Source: Paraburkholderia bannensis NBRC 103871 (GTDB lineage: Bacteria; Pseudomonadota; Gammaproteobacteria; Burkholderiales; Burkholderiaceae). Taken from it: a stretch of 64,000 nucleotides of DNA. Location of the stretch: assembly GCF_000685015.1 (NCBI RefSeq), contig NZ_BAYA01000017.1:62001-126000 (forward strand). The letters are read 5' to 3'. Made by a program: the position numbers and the translations under genes. Shown here one piece after another: positions 41,772 through 51,483 of this stretch. The notes under the pieces were generated by a model, which searched no databases, was not told the origin of the DNA, and was given only the letters and a program-made list of their open reading frames with translations. Every line of letters starts with the position of its first letter. Position 1 is the first letter of the stretch.

Positions 41772-43859
41772 ATGCCATCGCGTCGACAATTCATTTGCGG
41801 GTGCATGGGGGCTTTGGCGGGCTGTTCGCTGTTTCCGTCGCTTGCACCGGCAAAACTCATCGACATCCTGCCGCCGGCAGATCCTGCCGACGGTCTGACG
41901 TTTCGGGCGATCTGCTTTCACGACGTGCGCGACAATCTGCGCGCCGAATTCAATACCAACAATGTGATCGATCCGTATGCGATCGACACGGGCACGCTCA
42001 CTTCCATTTTTTCCTGGCTGGAGACGAACCAGTACCATTGCGTTCCGTTTAGTGCGGTGCTGGCTTCGCGCACGGGCGGCAAGCCGTTGCCGCCGCGCGC
42101 CGTGCTGCTGACCTTCGACGACGGCTTTCGCAGCCACCACGAAAAGGTGCTGCCGTTGCTCAAGCAGTTCAGGTATCCCGCGGTCATGGGTATCGTCACG
42201 TCGTGGGTCGATACGCCCGCCGATCAGGGCGTGCGCCTTTCCGACACGCTCGTGGTGCCGCGCGACACCTTCATGTCATGGGACGAAGTGCACGACGTGG
42301 CGCAATCGGGCCTGGTCGAGCTTGCGTGCCATACGCACGACCTGCATCACGGCGCGGTCGCCAATCCTCAGGGCAACGAACTGCCTGCCGCCACCTCGCA
42401 CCTCTACCTGGCGGACCAGGGCCGCTACGAAACCGATGCCGAATTTCAGTCGCGGGTGCAGGCCGACCTGGGCAGTTGCATCCGGCAGGTGAAAGACCGC
42501 ACCGGCTTCCCGGTTCGCGCGATGGTATGGCCATACGGTGCGCAGAACAAAGCGGTGCGCTCGGTGTCGACGGGACTCGGCATGCAGACGCAATTCACGC
42601 TGGAATCCGGGCCCAATACGCGCGACGTGCCGCTCGATCGCATGCGCCGCATTCTCGCAACCTATGACATCGACGTGGGCGGCCTCGAACGCTCGATGCG
42701 CGAGCCTGCCGAAAATCGCGGCGAGGTGCATCCGGTCGAGCGCGCCGTCGTGGTCTCGCTCGACGATGTCTACGATGCTTCACCCGATTTGCAGGAAAAG
42801 AAACTTGGCGACCTGATCGAGCGGATTTATCACCTGCGCCCCAGCTCCGTTTATTTACAGGCTTTCTCCGATCCGACGCGTTCGGGTTTCGCGCAGGCCG
42901 TGTATTTTCCTAACCGCCATTTGCCGGTTCGCGCCGATCTCTTCAGCCGCGCCGCGTGGCAACTGAATACGCGCGCCGATGTGGCCGTGTACGCCTGGAT
43001 GCCGGTGCTGGCGTTCGCAGCGCCCGATAACCTGAACGCACGCGTGGAGTCCGTCACGGCGGCAGGCGGCGCAACCTTGCCGCCAGGCGCGTCCGCGGTG
43101 CGGCGGCTCAGTCCATTCGATCCGGCCGCGCGCGAACTGGTGCGCAACCTTTACGAGGATCTTGGCAAGCATGCGTCCTTTACCGGCGTGCTGTTTGGCG
43201 AGGACGCCACGCTCAGCGATTTCGAGGACGCAGGCCATCACGCGCTCGACACCTACGCGCGCTGGAACCTGCCGCGCAATATCGAGCAGATCCGCGCCGA
43301 TCCGGCGCTCGCCAAACACTGGGGCGACATGAAGACGCGCTACCTGATCGACTTCACCAAGGAACTGGAAAGAATCGTCCTCGATAGCCAGAACAGCGGA
43401 GAAGTGCTCACGGTGCGCACGATCTTTCCCGATGTCGTCCTCGATCCCGAGACCGGGCGTCGCTACGCGCAGAACTACGCCGATTTCGTGCACGCGTACG
43501 ACTTCGTCGGCCTGCTGGCGATGCCGTCGCGCCAGGGCATTACGTCCGTGGACAGCTGGCTCGACAAGCTCAGCACGCGGGCGCGCGAGGTGCCGGACGG
43601 TGCGCGCCGCACGGTGTTCCTGCTGGAGGCGACCGATGCGCGCACAACGACTGCCGTTCCGACCGAGCGCATCGCCGAGCAGATGCGCCACCTGCGCCAG
43701 ACGGGCATGGTGAGCTACGGCTATTATCCCGACGATTTCGCGCACAACGTGCCGGACGCCGTGGCGCTGCGCGATGTGATGTCGATGCGCTCGCGGCTCG
43801 ACCCAAGCTCGATCAATGCGTTGCTCAGCGCCAATAGCGCTTCGGGAGCGCGGCGATGA
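41772..43859 (+). CDS. pgaB: poly-beta-1,6-N-acetylglucosamine N-deacetylase PgaB
   Basis: The product is 695 residues. The N-terminus, MPSRRQFICGCMGALAGC, combines a twin-arginine motif (SRRQFI) with a lipobox (ALAG-C), suggesting a Tat-exported lipoprotein. The polysaccharide deacetylase domain has the catalytic metal-binding LTFDDGF (near residue 115) and CHTHDLHHG (near 190). A C-terminal (beta/alpha)8 hydrolase-like domain runs from about 300. It removes some N-acetyl groups in the periplasm so that PgaA can export the polymer. The stop overlaps the pgaC start. Confidence 0.92.
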   Translation: MPSRRQFICGCMGALAGCSLFPSLAPAKLIDILPPADPADGLTFRAICFHDVRDNLRAEFNTNNVIDPYAIDTGTLTSIFSWLETNQYHCVPFSAVLASRTGGKPLPPRAVLLTFDDGFRSHHEKVLPLLKQFRYPAVMGIVTSWVDTPADQGVRLSDTLVVPRDTFMSWDEVHDVAQSGLVELACHTHDLHHGAVANPQGNELPAATSHLYLADQGRYETDAEFQSRVQADLGSCIRQVKDRTGFPVRAMVWPYGAQNKAVRSVSTGLGMQTQFTLESGPNTRDVPLDRMRRILATYDIDVGGLERSMREPAENRGEVHPVERAVVVSLDDVYDASPDLQEKKLGDLIERIYHLRPSSVYLQAFSDPTRSGFAQAVYFPNRHLPVRADLFSRAAWQLNTRADVAVYAWMPVLAFAAPDNLNARVESVTAAGGATLPPGASAVRRLSPFDPAARELVRNLYEDLGKHASFTGVLFGEDATLSDFEDAGHHALDTYARWNLPRNIEQIRADPALAKHWGDMKTRYLIDFTKELERIVLDSQNSGEVLTVRTIFPDVVLDPETGRRYAQNYADFVHAYDFVGLLAMPSRQGITSVDSWLDKLSTRAREVPDGARRTVFLLEATDARTTTAVPTERIAEQMRHLRQTGMVSYGYYPDDFAHNVPDAVALRDVMSMRSRLDPSSINALLSANSASGARR

Positions 43860-45127
43860 TGCATGCCCTCATCAATCGACTACAGGATTTTGTTTTCTTC
43901 TACCCGTTCTTCATGTCGTATCTATGGATGATCGGGGGCGTCGTGCACTTTCTCGTGCTGGAGCAGGGGCGCACGCGCTCGCAGACCGCGCTGATCCGCG
44001 CGGGCATGCCGAAGGTGGCCGTGATCGTACCTTGCTACAACGAGGAATCGAACGCGCGCCGTGTCCTGAGCCACCTGGCGACGCTCGACTACCCCAACTA
44101 CGAGATCATCGCGATCAACGACGGCAGCCGCGACCGCACGGGCGAAGTGCTCAACGCGCTATCGGCGGAAATTGCGCGCCTGACCGTCGTGCATCATTCG
44201 AAGAACGAGGGCAAGGCGATTGGCCTGACCACGGCGACCGTCGTGACCGACGCGCCGTATCTCATGTGTATCGACGGCGATTCGCTGCTCGGACGCGATG
44301 CGATCAACTGGATGCTGGAACATTTCATCTCCGACCCGAACGTCGGCGCGGTGACGGGCAATCCGCGCATCCGCACGCGCACGTCGCTGCTTGGGCGCAT
44401 GCAGGTGGGCGAGTTCTCGTCGATCGTCGGCCTCATCAAGCGCACGCAGCAGGTCTACGGGCGCATTTTCACGGTGTCGGGCGTCATCACGATGTTTCGC
44501 AAGAGTGCGCTGGCCGACGTGGGCTACTGGAGTTCGGACATGCTCACCGAGGACATCGACATCAGCTGGAAGCTCCAGTGCAACGACTGGCGCGTGGCCT
44601 ACGAGCCGCATGCGCTCAGCTGGATCCTGATGCCCGAAACCGTGAAGGGCCTCTATAAGCAGCGCCTGCGCTGGGCCAAAGGCGGCATTCAGGTGTTGCT
44701 GAAGTATTCGCGCAGGTTGCTGAGCGGCTCGCAATTGATGATGTGGCCGCTATTCGTCGAATACGCGCTGGGGATTGCGTGGGCGTATTCGATGTCGTTC
44801 ATCCTGCTGCTGGCCGTCATCAACGCGTTCTACACCTTGCCGCCCGACTGGCACGTTTCGCTGGTGCCGCACTGGCACGGCATGTTGCTGGTGGCGACCT
44901 GCGTATTGCAGATCTTCGTCGGCTGCATGATCGACCGGTGCTACGACGAAAAGCTGCTGCTTTACCTGCTGGACAGCGTCTGGTATCCGCTGGCGTTCTG
45001 GCTCATCAACATGGTTACCACCGTCGTGGCGCTGCCGATGGTCGTCTTTGGACGCCGCGGCAAGCGCGCAGTCTGGACTAGCCCTGATCGAGGTATACAG
45101 CATGAACAACGACACGCCCGTGATTGA
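43856..45127 (+). CDS. pgaC: poly-beta-1,6-N-acetylglucosamine synthase PgaC
   Basis: This 423-residue membrane glycosyltransferase family 2 protein has an N-terminal helix, then VIVPCYNEESNARRVL, AINDGSRDRTGEV, CIDGDSLLGRD, TEDIDISWK and QRLRWAKGG, which is the full D,D,D,QxxRW set. Three C-terminal helices follow. It polymerises UDP-GlcNAc at the inner membrane and requires PgaD; cyclic di-GMP stabilises the complex in E. coli. It overlaps both neighbours, and pgaD begins within its last 26 bp. Confidence 0.94.
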   Translation: MMHALINRLQDFVFFYPFFMSYLWMIGGVVHFLVLEQGRTRSQTALIRAGMPKVAVIVPCYNEESNARRVLSHLATLDYPNYEIIAINDGSRDRTGEVLNALSAEIARLTVVHHSKNEGKAIGLTTATVVTDAPYLMCIDGDSLLGRDAINWMLEHFISDPNVGAVTGNPRIRTRTSLLGRMQVGEFSSIVGLIKRTQQVYGRIFTVSGVITMFRKSALADVGYWSSDMLTEDIDISWKLQCNDWRVAYEPHALSWILMPETVKGLYKQRLRWAKGGIQVLLKYSRRLLSGSQLMMWPLFVEYALGIAWAYSMSFILLLAVINAFYTLPPDWHVSLVPHWHGMLLVATCVLQIFVGCMIDRCYDEKLLLYLLDSVWYPLAFWLINMVTTVVALPMVVFGRRGKRAVWTSPDRGIQHEQRHARD

Positions 45128-45686
45128 CCTCTCCCTGCGCGCGCCGCAATTGATCATCGCCGACAAGGGCCTCGCGCGCGGCATTGTGCTCGTCCTGTGG
45201 TTCCGGCTATTGAGGCCGAGCTGCGTCGGCGCGATGTGGGCCGCGATTACCATTTACGCCTATCGTTACCTGTTGCCGTTCGATCAGGGCGATCTTTCGT
45301 GGACTGAACTGGTTTCTTATGTGGGCGCCATCGGCATCATCGGCGTGGCGTTGACGGTGTGGCTGATCCTTTCGCACGTCGCTCACCCGTTCACGTCGAA
45401 GTCGCGCACACAGCGGCTGCTACGGCGCAAGGCCAGAATCACGGTCGAACCGGGGCCGTTTACCGAAGGCGCGTCGCGCGACTGGGATCCGCAGGCGCGC
45501 GTGTTCGTCGCCTCGCACGATCCGCGAGGCATGATCGCCGGGCTGGAAGCGCAGTCGCTGGGGCAGACGGTGGTGCAAACCATGGTGCCAACGGCTCCGC
45601 CCGATCGTCCCGCTGAGGCGCACGTCGATTACAGCATGCGTGCGATGTATCCCGCGCCGCGCGCATCGCGGCCGCCGCGTCAATAA
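45102..45686 (+). CDS. pgaD: PNAG synthesis accessory protein PgaD
   Basis: The 194-residue protein has two membrane helices (about residues 42-60 and 73-95) and a cytoplasmic C-terminal part, in the right place after pgaC. It pairs with PgaC to form the cyclic-di-GMP-responsive synthase. It is longer than the E. coli protein (~137 residues); the extra C-terminal ~60 residues are hydrophilic and Pro-rich. ATG 45102, overlapping pgaC, is preferred to an upstream frame extension. Confidence 0.82.
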   Translation: MNNDTPVIDLSLRAPQLIIADKGLARGIVLVLWFRLLRPSCVGAMWAAITIYAYRYLLPFDQGDLSWTELVSYVGAIGIIGVALTVWLILSHVAHPFTSKSRTQRLLRRKARITVEPGPFTEGASRDWDPQARVFVASHDPRGMIAGLEAQSLGQTVVQTMVPTAPPDRPAEAHVDYSMRAMYPAPRASRPPRQ

Positions 45687-45732
45687 GCGCCAGGAATCGT
45701 CGATAGCGGCGTGGATCGAAGCCGGTGCGCTC

Positions 45733-47055
45733 ATGAGACGCAAGCTCTCCTCAATGCGAACGCTGCTGCGTGCCGCTGCGCTCAGGCGCGCGGCGAGGGC
45801 GTTGCTGGCCTGCGCCGCCGCGCTGCCTGTCGCGACCTTGCCCGCCGCCGGTCACGACGCGTCCGCGCAAGTCGTCAACGCGCATCGCGCGCCTGCCGGC
45901 GCCGTCGTAGCGGTGCCCGCACCGGGGCTGGGTGACGAGCGGCGCTTCATGCATGGCATTGCATCGGCCAGCGCGCCGGGCGGGGGCACGTGGGTGTTTT
46001 TCAGCAGTTCGGGCCTGCCGCCGCGCGGTGCGAATCGCGACGGCAGCTGGCCCCACGATGTCTACGTGGGCGAGTGGAAGCCGGGCCAGAAACGGTTGTC
46101 TGGCGTGCACATTTTCATCAGCAGGCCTGAAGCGCAGGAGCCGGTGTCGGTTGCGCAGATTCCGGGGGGCACGATCTTCATGACCTTCGAGGACGGCTGG
46201 AATGCCCCGCGTGAAGTGAGCCAGCGTTTTGGCGTTTACCGGCAGGATCTGAAGCCCGTCATGCCGTATCCGAACGATGTCGAGTCGGGTGGCCATTCGG
46301 GCCACGTGGCCGCGGTGGGCAGCCGGTTCGTCGTGTTCTATTCGCAGGACTGGGTCGATGGCGGCGGCGTCGATAACCTCGGCACGGGCGGCGGCGTCTA
46401 CGTCAAGGTCTATAACGGCGTGGGCAAGCTGGAAAGGCGCGTGGACGTGGCGGCGCATGTGCGCGAATGGTGGCCGATGCTCGCCGGTTCTCCCACGCGG
46501 GCGCTGCTGCTCTGGCAAAAGTTCATTCCGGGCGACACCATTGCGCGGCTGCGCTACGCCGTGCTCGATCCGTCGACCGGAGAGTTCGTGCGTGCGCCCG
46601 ATGCGCTCGACGACCTGCGCGTCGAGTACTACACGTACGCGACGGCGTGGGTGCCCGGCGCGAACCGATTCCTCGTGGAGGCGTCGCGCTCCGATGGCCG
46701 CTCCGCCGTGATGGCGATTGACGAGACGGGCCGCGTCACGGCGCGGCTCACGTGCCTGCCCGCCACGGTGCGCGAAGCGGGGATCGGCGTGGACGGCAAT
46801 ACCGCATTCGTGCCCACGCGCGACGGACGATTGATGGCGCTCGAACTGAGCGGCGATTCGATCACGCTGCGCGGCCTGATACGCGCGCCCTTCGCGTGGG
46901 GCAATACCGGCGCGATCGGCATTGCGCACGGACAGGGCCTGCAGCACTTCATTTCGCTTTCGCCGACCGGATTGCGCGAAGCGGAATTCAACCTGCACGA
47001 CGCCGTCGCGCCCACGTCAGCGGATCGCTGCACGAGCGAGGACGCGCGTTCGTGA
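45733..47055 (+). CDS. secreted protein of unknown function in the PNAG operon
   Basis: The product is 440 residues with an N-terminal signal peptide (cleavage near TLPAAG). The body is beta-rich with repeated blade-like units (GGGTWVFFSSSGLP, GGTIFMTFEDGW, GSRFVVFYSQDW, TRALLLWQKF, ANRFLVEAS) that resemble a sialidase-type or seven-bladed propeller. There is no recognisable catalytic motif, and the only Cys residues are late (TCLP, DRCTSE). It begins 46 bp after pgaD and is followed by glmS, so it is likely part of the same operon and could bind or trim PNAG. That role is inference. Confidence 0.7.
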   Translation: MRRKLSSMRTLLRAAALRRAARALLACAAALPVATLPAAGHDASAQVVNAHRAPAGAVVAVPAPGLGDERRFMHGIASASAPGGGTWVFFSSSGLPPRGANRDGSWPHDVYVGEWKPGQKRLSGVHIFISRPEAQEPVSVAQIPGGTIFMTFEDGWNAPREVSQRFGVYRQDLKPVMPYPNDVESGGHSGHVAAVGSRFVVFYSQDWVDGGGVDNLGTGGGVYVKVYNGVGKLERRVDVAAHVREWWPMLAGSPTRALLLWQKFIPGDTIARLRYAVLDPSTGEFVRAPDALDDLRVEYYTYATAWVPGANRFLVEASRSDGRSAVMAIDETGRVTARLTCLPATVREAGIGVDGNTAFVPTRDGRLMALELSGDSITLRGLIRAPFAWGNTGAIGIAHGQGLQHFISLSPTGLREAEFNLHDAVAPTSADRCTSEDARS

Positions 47056-47155
47056 GCCGGTTCTGGAATGGAGTCAGAGATCTTTGGGTGACGAATTGCA
47101 GTGCGGATTGAGTGCCGGACATCCCCGGTAAACGACCAGGCAAGCGGAGGCAGTC

Positions 47156-48973
47156 ATGTGCGGAATCGTAGCGGGCGTTGCGCGACAGAATATCGTTCCT
47201 GCGTTGCTGGAGGGCCTCAGGCGACTCGAATATCGCGGTTATGACTCATGCGGCGTCGCCGTGCTGCAACGTGGCGAAGCGCGGCGCGTACGCACGCTCG
47301 CGCGTGTCTGCGCGCTCGCGGAAGATGCGCGCGCCGAAGCGCTGGACGGCCCGACCGGCATTGCCCACACGCGCTGGGCGACGCACGGCATGCCCGTGAT
47401 CGACAACGCGCATCCGATCTTTTCCGGCGAACAGATTGCCGTCGTCCATAACGGCATCATCGAAAATCACGAGCAGTTGCGCCAGGCGCTGCGAAACAAG
47501 GGCTATACGTTCAGCAGCCAGACCGACACCGAGGTCATCGCGCACCTGATCCACGAACACTATCGCGGCGACATCCTTGCCGCCGTGCAGAACGCCGCGC
47601 GCCTGCTGCAAGGCGCTTACGCGATCGCGGTGATGTGCCGCGACGAACCGGAACGCGTGATCGGCGCGCGTCAGGGTTCGCCGCTCGTGATTGGCATGGG
47701 GGCGCAGGGCGCGTTCCTCGCGTCGGATACGTTCGCGCTATCGGGCTGCGCCGAGCGCTTCGTGTACCTGGAGGAAGGCGATCTCGTCGATATCGAGGGC
47801 CGCCGCGTGCAGGTGATCGACCGCGAGGGCCAGCCGGTCGAGCGGCGCGAGATCGCCATGCAGCGCGCCGCGTGGGACGCGGAACTGGGCGCCTATCGCC
47901 ATTTCATGCAGAAGGAGATTTTCGAGCAGCCGGTGGCCGTGGCGCGCACGGTCGCGACGCTCCTTGGGCGCGGCGAGCAACAGGCCGCCATGCCCGAGCC
48001 CGCAGAACTGGCCGATATCGAACACGTGCTGTTGCTGGGCTGCGGCACGAGCCACTACGCGGCGCTCACGGCCTGCGGCTGGTTCGAGCATTTCGCGGGC
48101 GTCACGGCGCGCGCCGAAATCGCCAGCGAATACCGTTACCGCGATCACGTGCGGCGCGGCGGGACGCTCGTGGTGCCGGTCTCGCAGTCGGGCGAAACCG
48201 CCGACACGCTGGCCGCGCTGCGCTACGCGCAGGCGGCGGGTGAAGACCGCACGCTGACGATCTGCAACGTCGCGGGCAGTGCGATGGTGCGGCAAAGCCG
48301 CTGGTCGTTCATCACCGAAGCGGGCGTGGAAGTGGGCGTCGCCTCGACCAAGGCGTTCACCACGCAGCTTGTCGCGCTGTTCGCGCTGGCCATCCAGATC
48401 GGCAGGCAGCGCGGCCATATCAGCGACGCCGAGGCCGCCACGCAGATGCGCAAGCTCGATGCGCTGCCCGACGCAATGCGCGACGTGCTCGCGCGCGAAC
48501 CCGAGGTCATGGCCTGGGCCGAAGCGCTGCGCAAATCGGAACACGTGCTGTATCTGGGGCGCGGCACGCACTATCCGATTGCGCTCGAAGGCGCGCTCAA
48601 GCTCAAGGAAATCTCGTACATCCACGCGGAAGGCTACCCGGCAGGCGAACTCAAGCACGGCCCGCTCGCGCTCGTGACGCGCGCCATGCCGGTCATCGTG
48701 ACCGCGCCGAACGACGCGCTGTTGCACAAGCTGAAATCGAACATGGAAGAAGTGCGCGCGCGCGGCGGACAGCTATATGTGCTGGCTGATTTGGATACCG
48801 AACTAATGGGTGCGCAAGGGATGCGCGTGATCCATCTTCCGCGGTGGTATGGCGTGCTTTCGCCGTTGCTGCATGTGCTGGTCATGCAGATGCTCGCGTA
48901 TCACGTGGCCTGCCTGCGCGGCACCGATATCGACAAACCGCGCAATCTCGCCAAGTCGGTGACGGTGGAATAG
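47156..48973 (+). CDS. glmS: glutamine-fructose-6-phosphate aminotransferase
   Basis: The 605-residue cytoplasmic enzyme has the N-terminal nucleophile Cys right after Met (MCGIVAGVA), the class II amidotransferase domain (HTRWATHG, HNGIIENH) and two SIS domains (GCGTSHYAAL, SQSGETADT). The canonical C-terminus is LAKSVTVE. It makes glucosamine-6-phosphate, the first step towards UDP-GlcNAc. Placement behind pgaABCD suggests a second copy dedicated to PNAG supply; a housekeeping copy would lie elsewhere. AGCGGAGG precedes the ATG. No glmS ribozyme is seen, as expected outside Firmicutes. Confidence 0.93.
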   Translation: MCGIVAGVARQNIVPALLEGLRRLEYRGYDSCGVAVLQRGEARRVRTLARVCALAEDARAEALDGPTGIAHTRWATHGMPVIDNAHPIFSGEQIAVVHNGIIENHEQLRQALRNKGYTFSSQTDTEVIAHLIHEHYRGDILAAVQNAARLLQGAYAIAVMCRDEPERVIGARQGSPLVIGMGAQGAFLASDTFALSGCAERFVYLEEGDLVDIEGRRVQVIDREGQPVERREIAMQRAAWDAELGAYRHFMQKEIFEQPVAVARTVATLLGRGEQQAAMPEPAELADIEHVLLLGCGTSHYAALTACGWFEHFAGVTARAEIASEYRYRDHVRRGGTLVVPVSQSGETADTLAALRYAQAAGEDRTLTICNVAGSAMVRQSRWSFITEAGVEVGVASTKAFTTQLVALFALAIQIGRQRGHISDAEAATQMRKLDALPDAMRDVLAREPEVMAWAEALRKSEHVLYLGRGTHYPIALEGALKLKEISYIHAEGYPAGELKHGPLALVTRAMPVIVTAPNDALLHKLKSNMEEVRARGGQLYVLADLDTELMGAQGMRVIHLPRWYGVLSPLLHVLVMQMLAYHVACLRGTDIDKPRNLAKSVTVE

Positions 48974-48988
48974 GCCGCCGACGCGGCC
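48973..48988. terminator. hairpin between convergent glmS and arsH
   Basis: GGCCGC / GCGGCC with a 4-nt loop, without a T-run. It sits in the 20-bp gap between convergent stops. Confidence 0.35.
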
Positions 48989-48993
48989 AGGTA

Positions 48994-49818
48994 TCAGATG
49001 CTGGCCTGGTTCACGCGCTTCATCAGTGCCTCGGCGCTTTCCTTGCGTTCGCTGTAGCGATCGACGAGATAGGGGCCGATGTCGCGCGTGAGCAACGTGA
49101 ACTTCACCAGTTCTTCCATCACGTCCACGACCCGGTCGAAATACGCCGATGGCTTCATGCGCCCGGCGTCGTCGAACTCCATGAACGCCTTGGCCACCGA
49201 CGACTGGTTCGGGATGGTCAGCATCCTCATCCATCGTCCGAGCACGCGCATCTGGTTGACCGCATTGAACGATTGCGAGCCGCCGCTGACCTGCATCACC
49301 GCGAGCGTCTTGCCCTGAGTCGGCCGCACCGCGCCCACGGACAGCGGAATCCAGTCGATCTGCGCCTTCATGATGCCGGTCATCGCGCCGTGGCGCTCCG
49401 GCGAGCACCAGACCATGCCTTCCGACCACAGCACCAGTTCGCGCAGCTCGGCGACCTTGGGGTGCGTGTCGGGCGCGTCGTCGGGCAAGGGCAGGCCGCT
49501 CGGGTTGAAGGTGCGAACCTCGGCGCCCATCGCCGTGAGCAGGCGCGCGGCCTCTTCGCTCAGCAGGCGGCTGAACGAACGCTCGCGCAGCGAACCATAG
49601 AGCAGCAGGATCCTGACCGGATGCGACGAGGCGGGCGTTGCCTGCAGGCGTTGCTGGGCGGGCACATCGAACAGCGCCGGATCGACCTGCGGAAGGTCGG
49701 CCATGAGGTCGGGTATGAGGTTGGCCATGGGATCGGGCATGAGATGGGTATCGCGCGACGTTGCGTCGTCCGGACGGTGATGATGGTGAGGATGGGGGCG
49801 GCTGATGGCTTCGCTCAT
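48994..49818 (-). CDS. arsH: ArsH, NADPH-dependent FMN reductase
   Basis: The 274-residue flavodoxin-fold protein has the FMN phosphate loop YGSLRERSFSRLLSEEA and WCSPERHGAMTGIMKAQIDWIPL, both typical of ArsH. The His/Asp-rich N-terminal ~60 residues are an extension. ArsH oxidises trivalent organoarsenicals or acts as a quinone/chromate reductase. It is the last gene of the arsRC-acr3-arsH operon, 19 bp after acr3. Confidence 0.92.
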   Translation of the reverse strand: MSEAISRPHPHHHHRPDDATSRDTHLMPDPMANLIPDLMADLPQVDPALFDVPAQQRLQATPASSHPVRILLLYGSLRERSFSRLLSEEAARLLTAMGAEVRTFNPSGLPLPDDAPDTHPKVAELRELVLWSEGMVWCSPERHGAMTGIMKAQIDWIPLSVGAVRPTQGKTLAVMQVSGGSQSFNAVNQMRVLGRWMRMLTIPNQSSVAKAFMEFDDAGRMKPSAYFDRVVDVMEELVKFTLLTRDIGPYLVDRYSERKESAEALMKRVNQASI

Positions 49819-49837
49819 TGCATGGCTTCCGTAACGT

Positions 49838-50908
49838 TCAGGTGCATTCGTACCAGTCCTTCGACCGGTTCACGAGACGCACCACGAGCAGCATGACCGG
49901 CACTTCGACCAGCACGCCGACGACCGTGGCCAGCGCCGCCCCCGAGTTGAAACCGAACAGGCCGATGGCCGTGGCGACGGCCAGCTCGAAGAAGTTCGAC
50001 GCGCCGATCAGCGCAGAGGGGCAGGCAATGCTGTGCTTTTCGCCGACCGCGCGATTGAGCCAGTACGCCAGCGCCGAATTGAAGAACACCTGGATCAGGA
50101 TGGGCACCGCAAGGAGCGCGATGACCAGCGGCTGCTTCAGGATGGCCTCGCCCTGGAAGGCGAACAGGAGCACCAGGGTTGCGAGCAGCGCGGCGATCGA
50201 CCACGGGCCGGTCTTTGCCATCGCGGCTTCGAACGCCGCCTCGCCGCGTGCGAGCAGCGCCTTGCGCAGGAGCTGGGCGAGCACGACCGGAATCACGATG
50301 TAGAGCGCGACCGAAGTGAGCAGCGTCGCCCACGGCACGCTGATCGCGGACATGCCGAGCAGCAGGCCGACGAGCGGCGCGAACGCAATGATCATGATGC
50401 TGTCGTTGAGCGCGACCTGCGAGAGCGTGAAGAGCGGGTCGCCACCGGTCAGGCGGCTCCAGACGAACACCATCGCCGTGCAGGGCGCGGCGGCCAGCAG
50501 GATCAGCCCGGCCACATAGCTGTCGAGCTGCGCGGCGGGCAGCATCGGCGCAAACAGGTGCTTGACGAAGAGCCACGCCAGCAACGCCATCGTGAAGGGC
50601 TTGACGAGCCAGTTGACGAACAGCGTGACGCCGATTCCCCTGACGTGCCGGCGCACTTCATGCAACGCGCGGAAATCGACCTTGACCAGCATGGGGACGA
50701 TCATCACCCAGATCAGCAGCCCGACCGGCAGGTTGACCTGGGCGTACTCCATGCGGCCGATCGCCTGAAAGACGCCAGGCAGCAACTGGCCGAGCACGAT
50801 GCCGACGACGATGCACAGCGCGACCCAGACGCTCAGGTAACGCTCGAAGAAGCTCATGGCCGGTTTCGACGCTGCCTTGCGTGCAGCAGCCATGTTGGGG
50901 GTGTTCAT
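49838..50908 (-). CDS. acr3: Acr3-type arsenite efflux permease
   Basis: This 356-residue, ten-helix inner-membrane protein carries the Acr3 signature LAAAPCTAMVFVWS with its essential cysteine (about residue 143) and QVALNDSIMI. It extrudes arsenite (and possibly antimonite) using the proton gradient. It lies 21 bp after arsC. Confidence 0.93.
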   Translation of the reverse strand: MNTPNMAAARKAASKPAMSFFERYLSVWVALCIVVGIVLGQLLPGVFQAIGRMEYAQVNLPVGLLIWVMIVPMLVKVDFRALHEVRRHVRGIGVTLFVNWLVKPFTMALLAWLFVKHLFAPMLPAAQLDSYVAGLILLAAAPCTAMVFVWSRLTGGDPLFTLSQVALNDSIMIIAFAPLVGLLLGMSAISVPWATLLTSVALYIVIPVVLAQLLRKALLARGEAAFEAAMAKTGPWSIAALLATLVLLFAFQGEAILKQPLVIALLAVPILIQVFFNSALAYWLNRAVGEKHSIACPSALIGASNFFELAVATAIGLFGFNSGAALATVVGVLVEVPVMLLVVRLVNRSKDWYECT

Positions 50909-50929
50909 GCGGCGACTCGATGAATGAAA

Positions 50930-51424
50930 TCAGCTTTGCAGGATGCCGTCGAGCGCCTGCTGAAGCTCAGCGTTCTCTAGCCGGTCGAGCGGCAGCGCAA
51001 GCAGTTGCAGCATGCGATAGCCGATGGCCTGGCGAGTGAGTTCGAATACCTGGCGCTTGCCTGCGTCGCCGCCCGGGGCGTTCGACGGATCGGCGTAGCC
51101 CCAGTGCACCTTGACCGGGCTGCCGGGCCAGAACGGACACGCTTCGGCGGCCGCGCTGTCGCACACCGTAATGACGATGCGCATGGGCGGTGCGCCGTCC
51201 TGGGCGAATGCGTCCCAGCTCTTGCTCGCATAACCTTGCGTATCGACGCCGGCATTGGTCAGCGCTTCGAGTGCGAACGGATTGAGGCGGCCACTCGGCG
51301 CGCTGCCTGCGCTGAACGCGCGCACGTCCTTGCCCAGTTTCTTCGCCCAGTGGTTCAGCATGCCTTCGGCGAGTACGCTGCGCGCCGAATTGTGGGTGCA
51401 GAGAATGAGTACGTTGGTGGTCAT
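50930..51424 (-). CDS. arsC: arsenate reductase, low-molecular-weight phosphatase type
   Basis: The 164-residue enzyme has the CX5R active site LCTHNSARS near residue 8 and further cysteines in VCDSAAAEACPFWPG (about 81-95) that can complete a redox relay. It reduces arsenate to arsenite for Acr3. The start at 51424 (MTTNVLILC) is taken rather than an in-frame codon 42 bp upstream, because the family begins just before the P-loop. Confidence 0.92.
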   Translation of the reverse strand: MTTNVLILCTHNSARSVLAEGMLNHWAKKLGKDVRAFSAGSAPSGRLNPFALEALTNAGVDTQGYASKSWDAFAQDGAPPMRIVITVCDSAAAEACPFWPGSPVKVHWGYADPSNAPGGDAGKRQVFELTRQAIGYRMLQLLALPLDRLENAELQQALDGILQS

Positions 51425-51483
51425 GGTTGGCAGTTTCACTGGGTGCGCCTCGTGCACTTGGTGCACTTAGGCGATCTTCCCGA

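Noticed and set aside
47056..47155. glmS ribozyme ahead of glmS
   Set aside because: The 100-bp gap is too short and lacks ribozyme features; such ribozymes are typical of Gram-positive bacteria.
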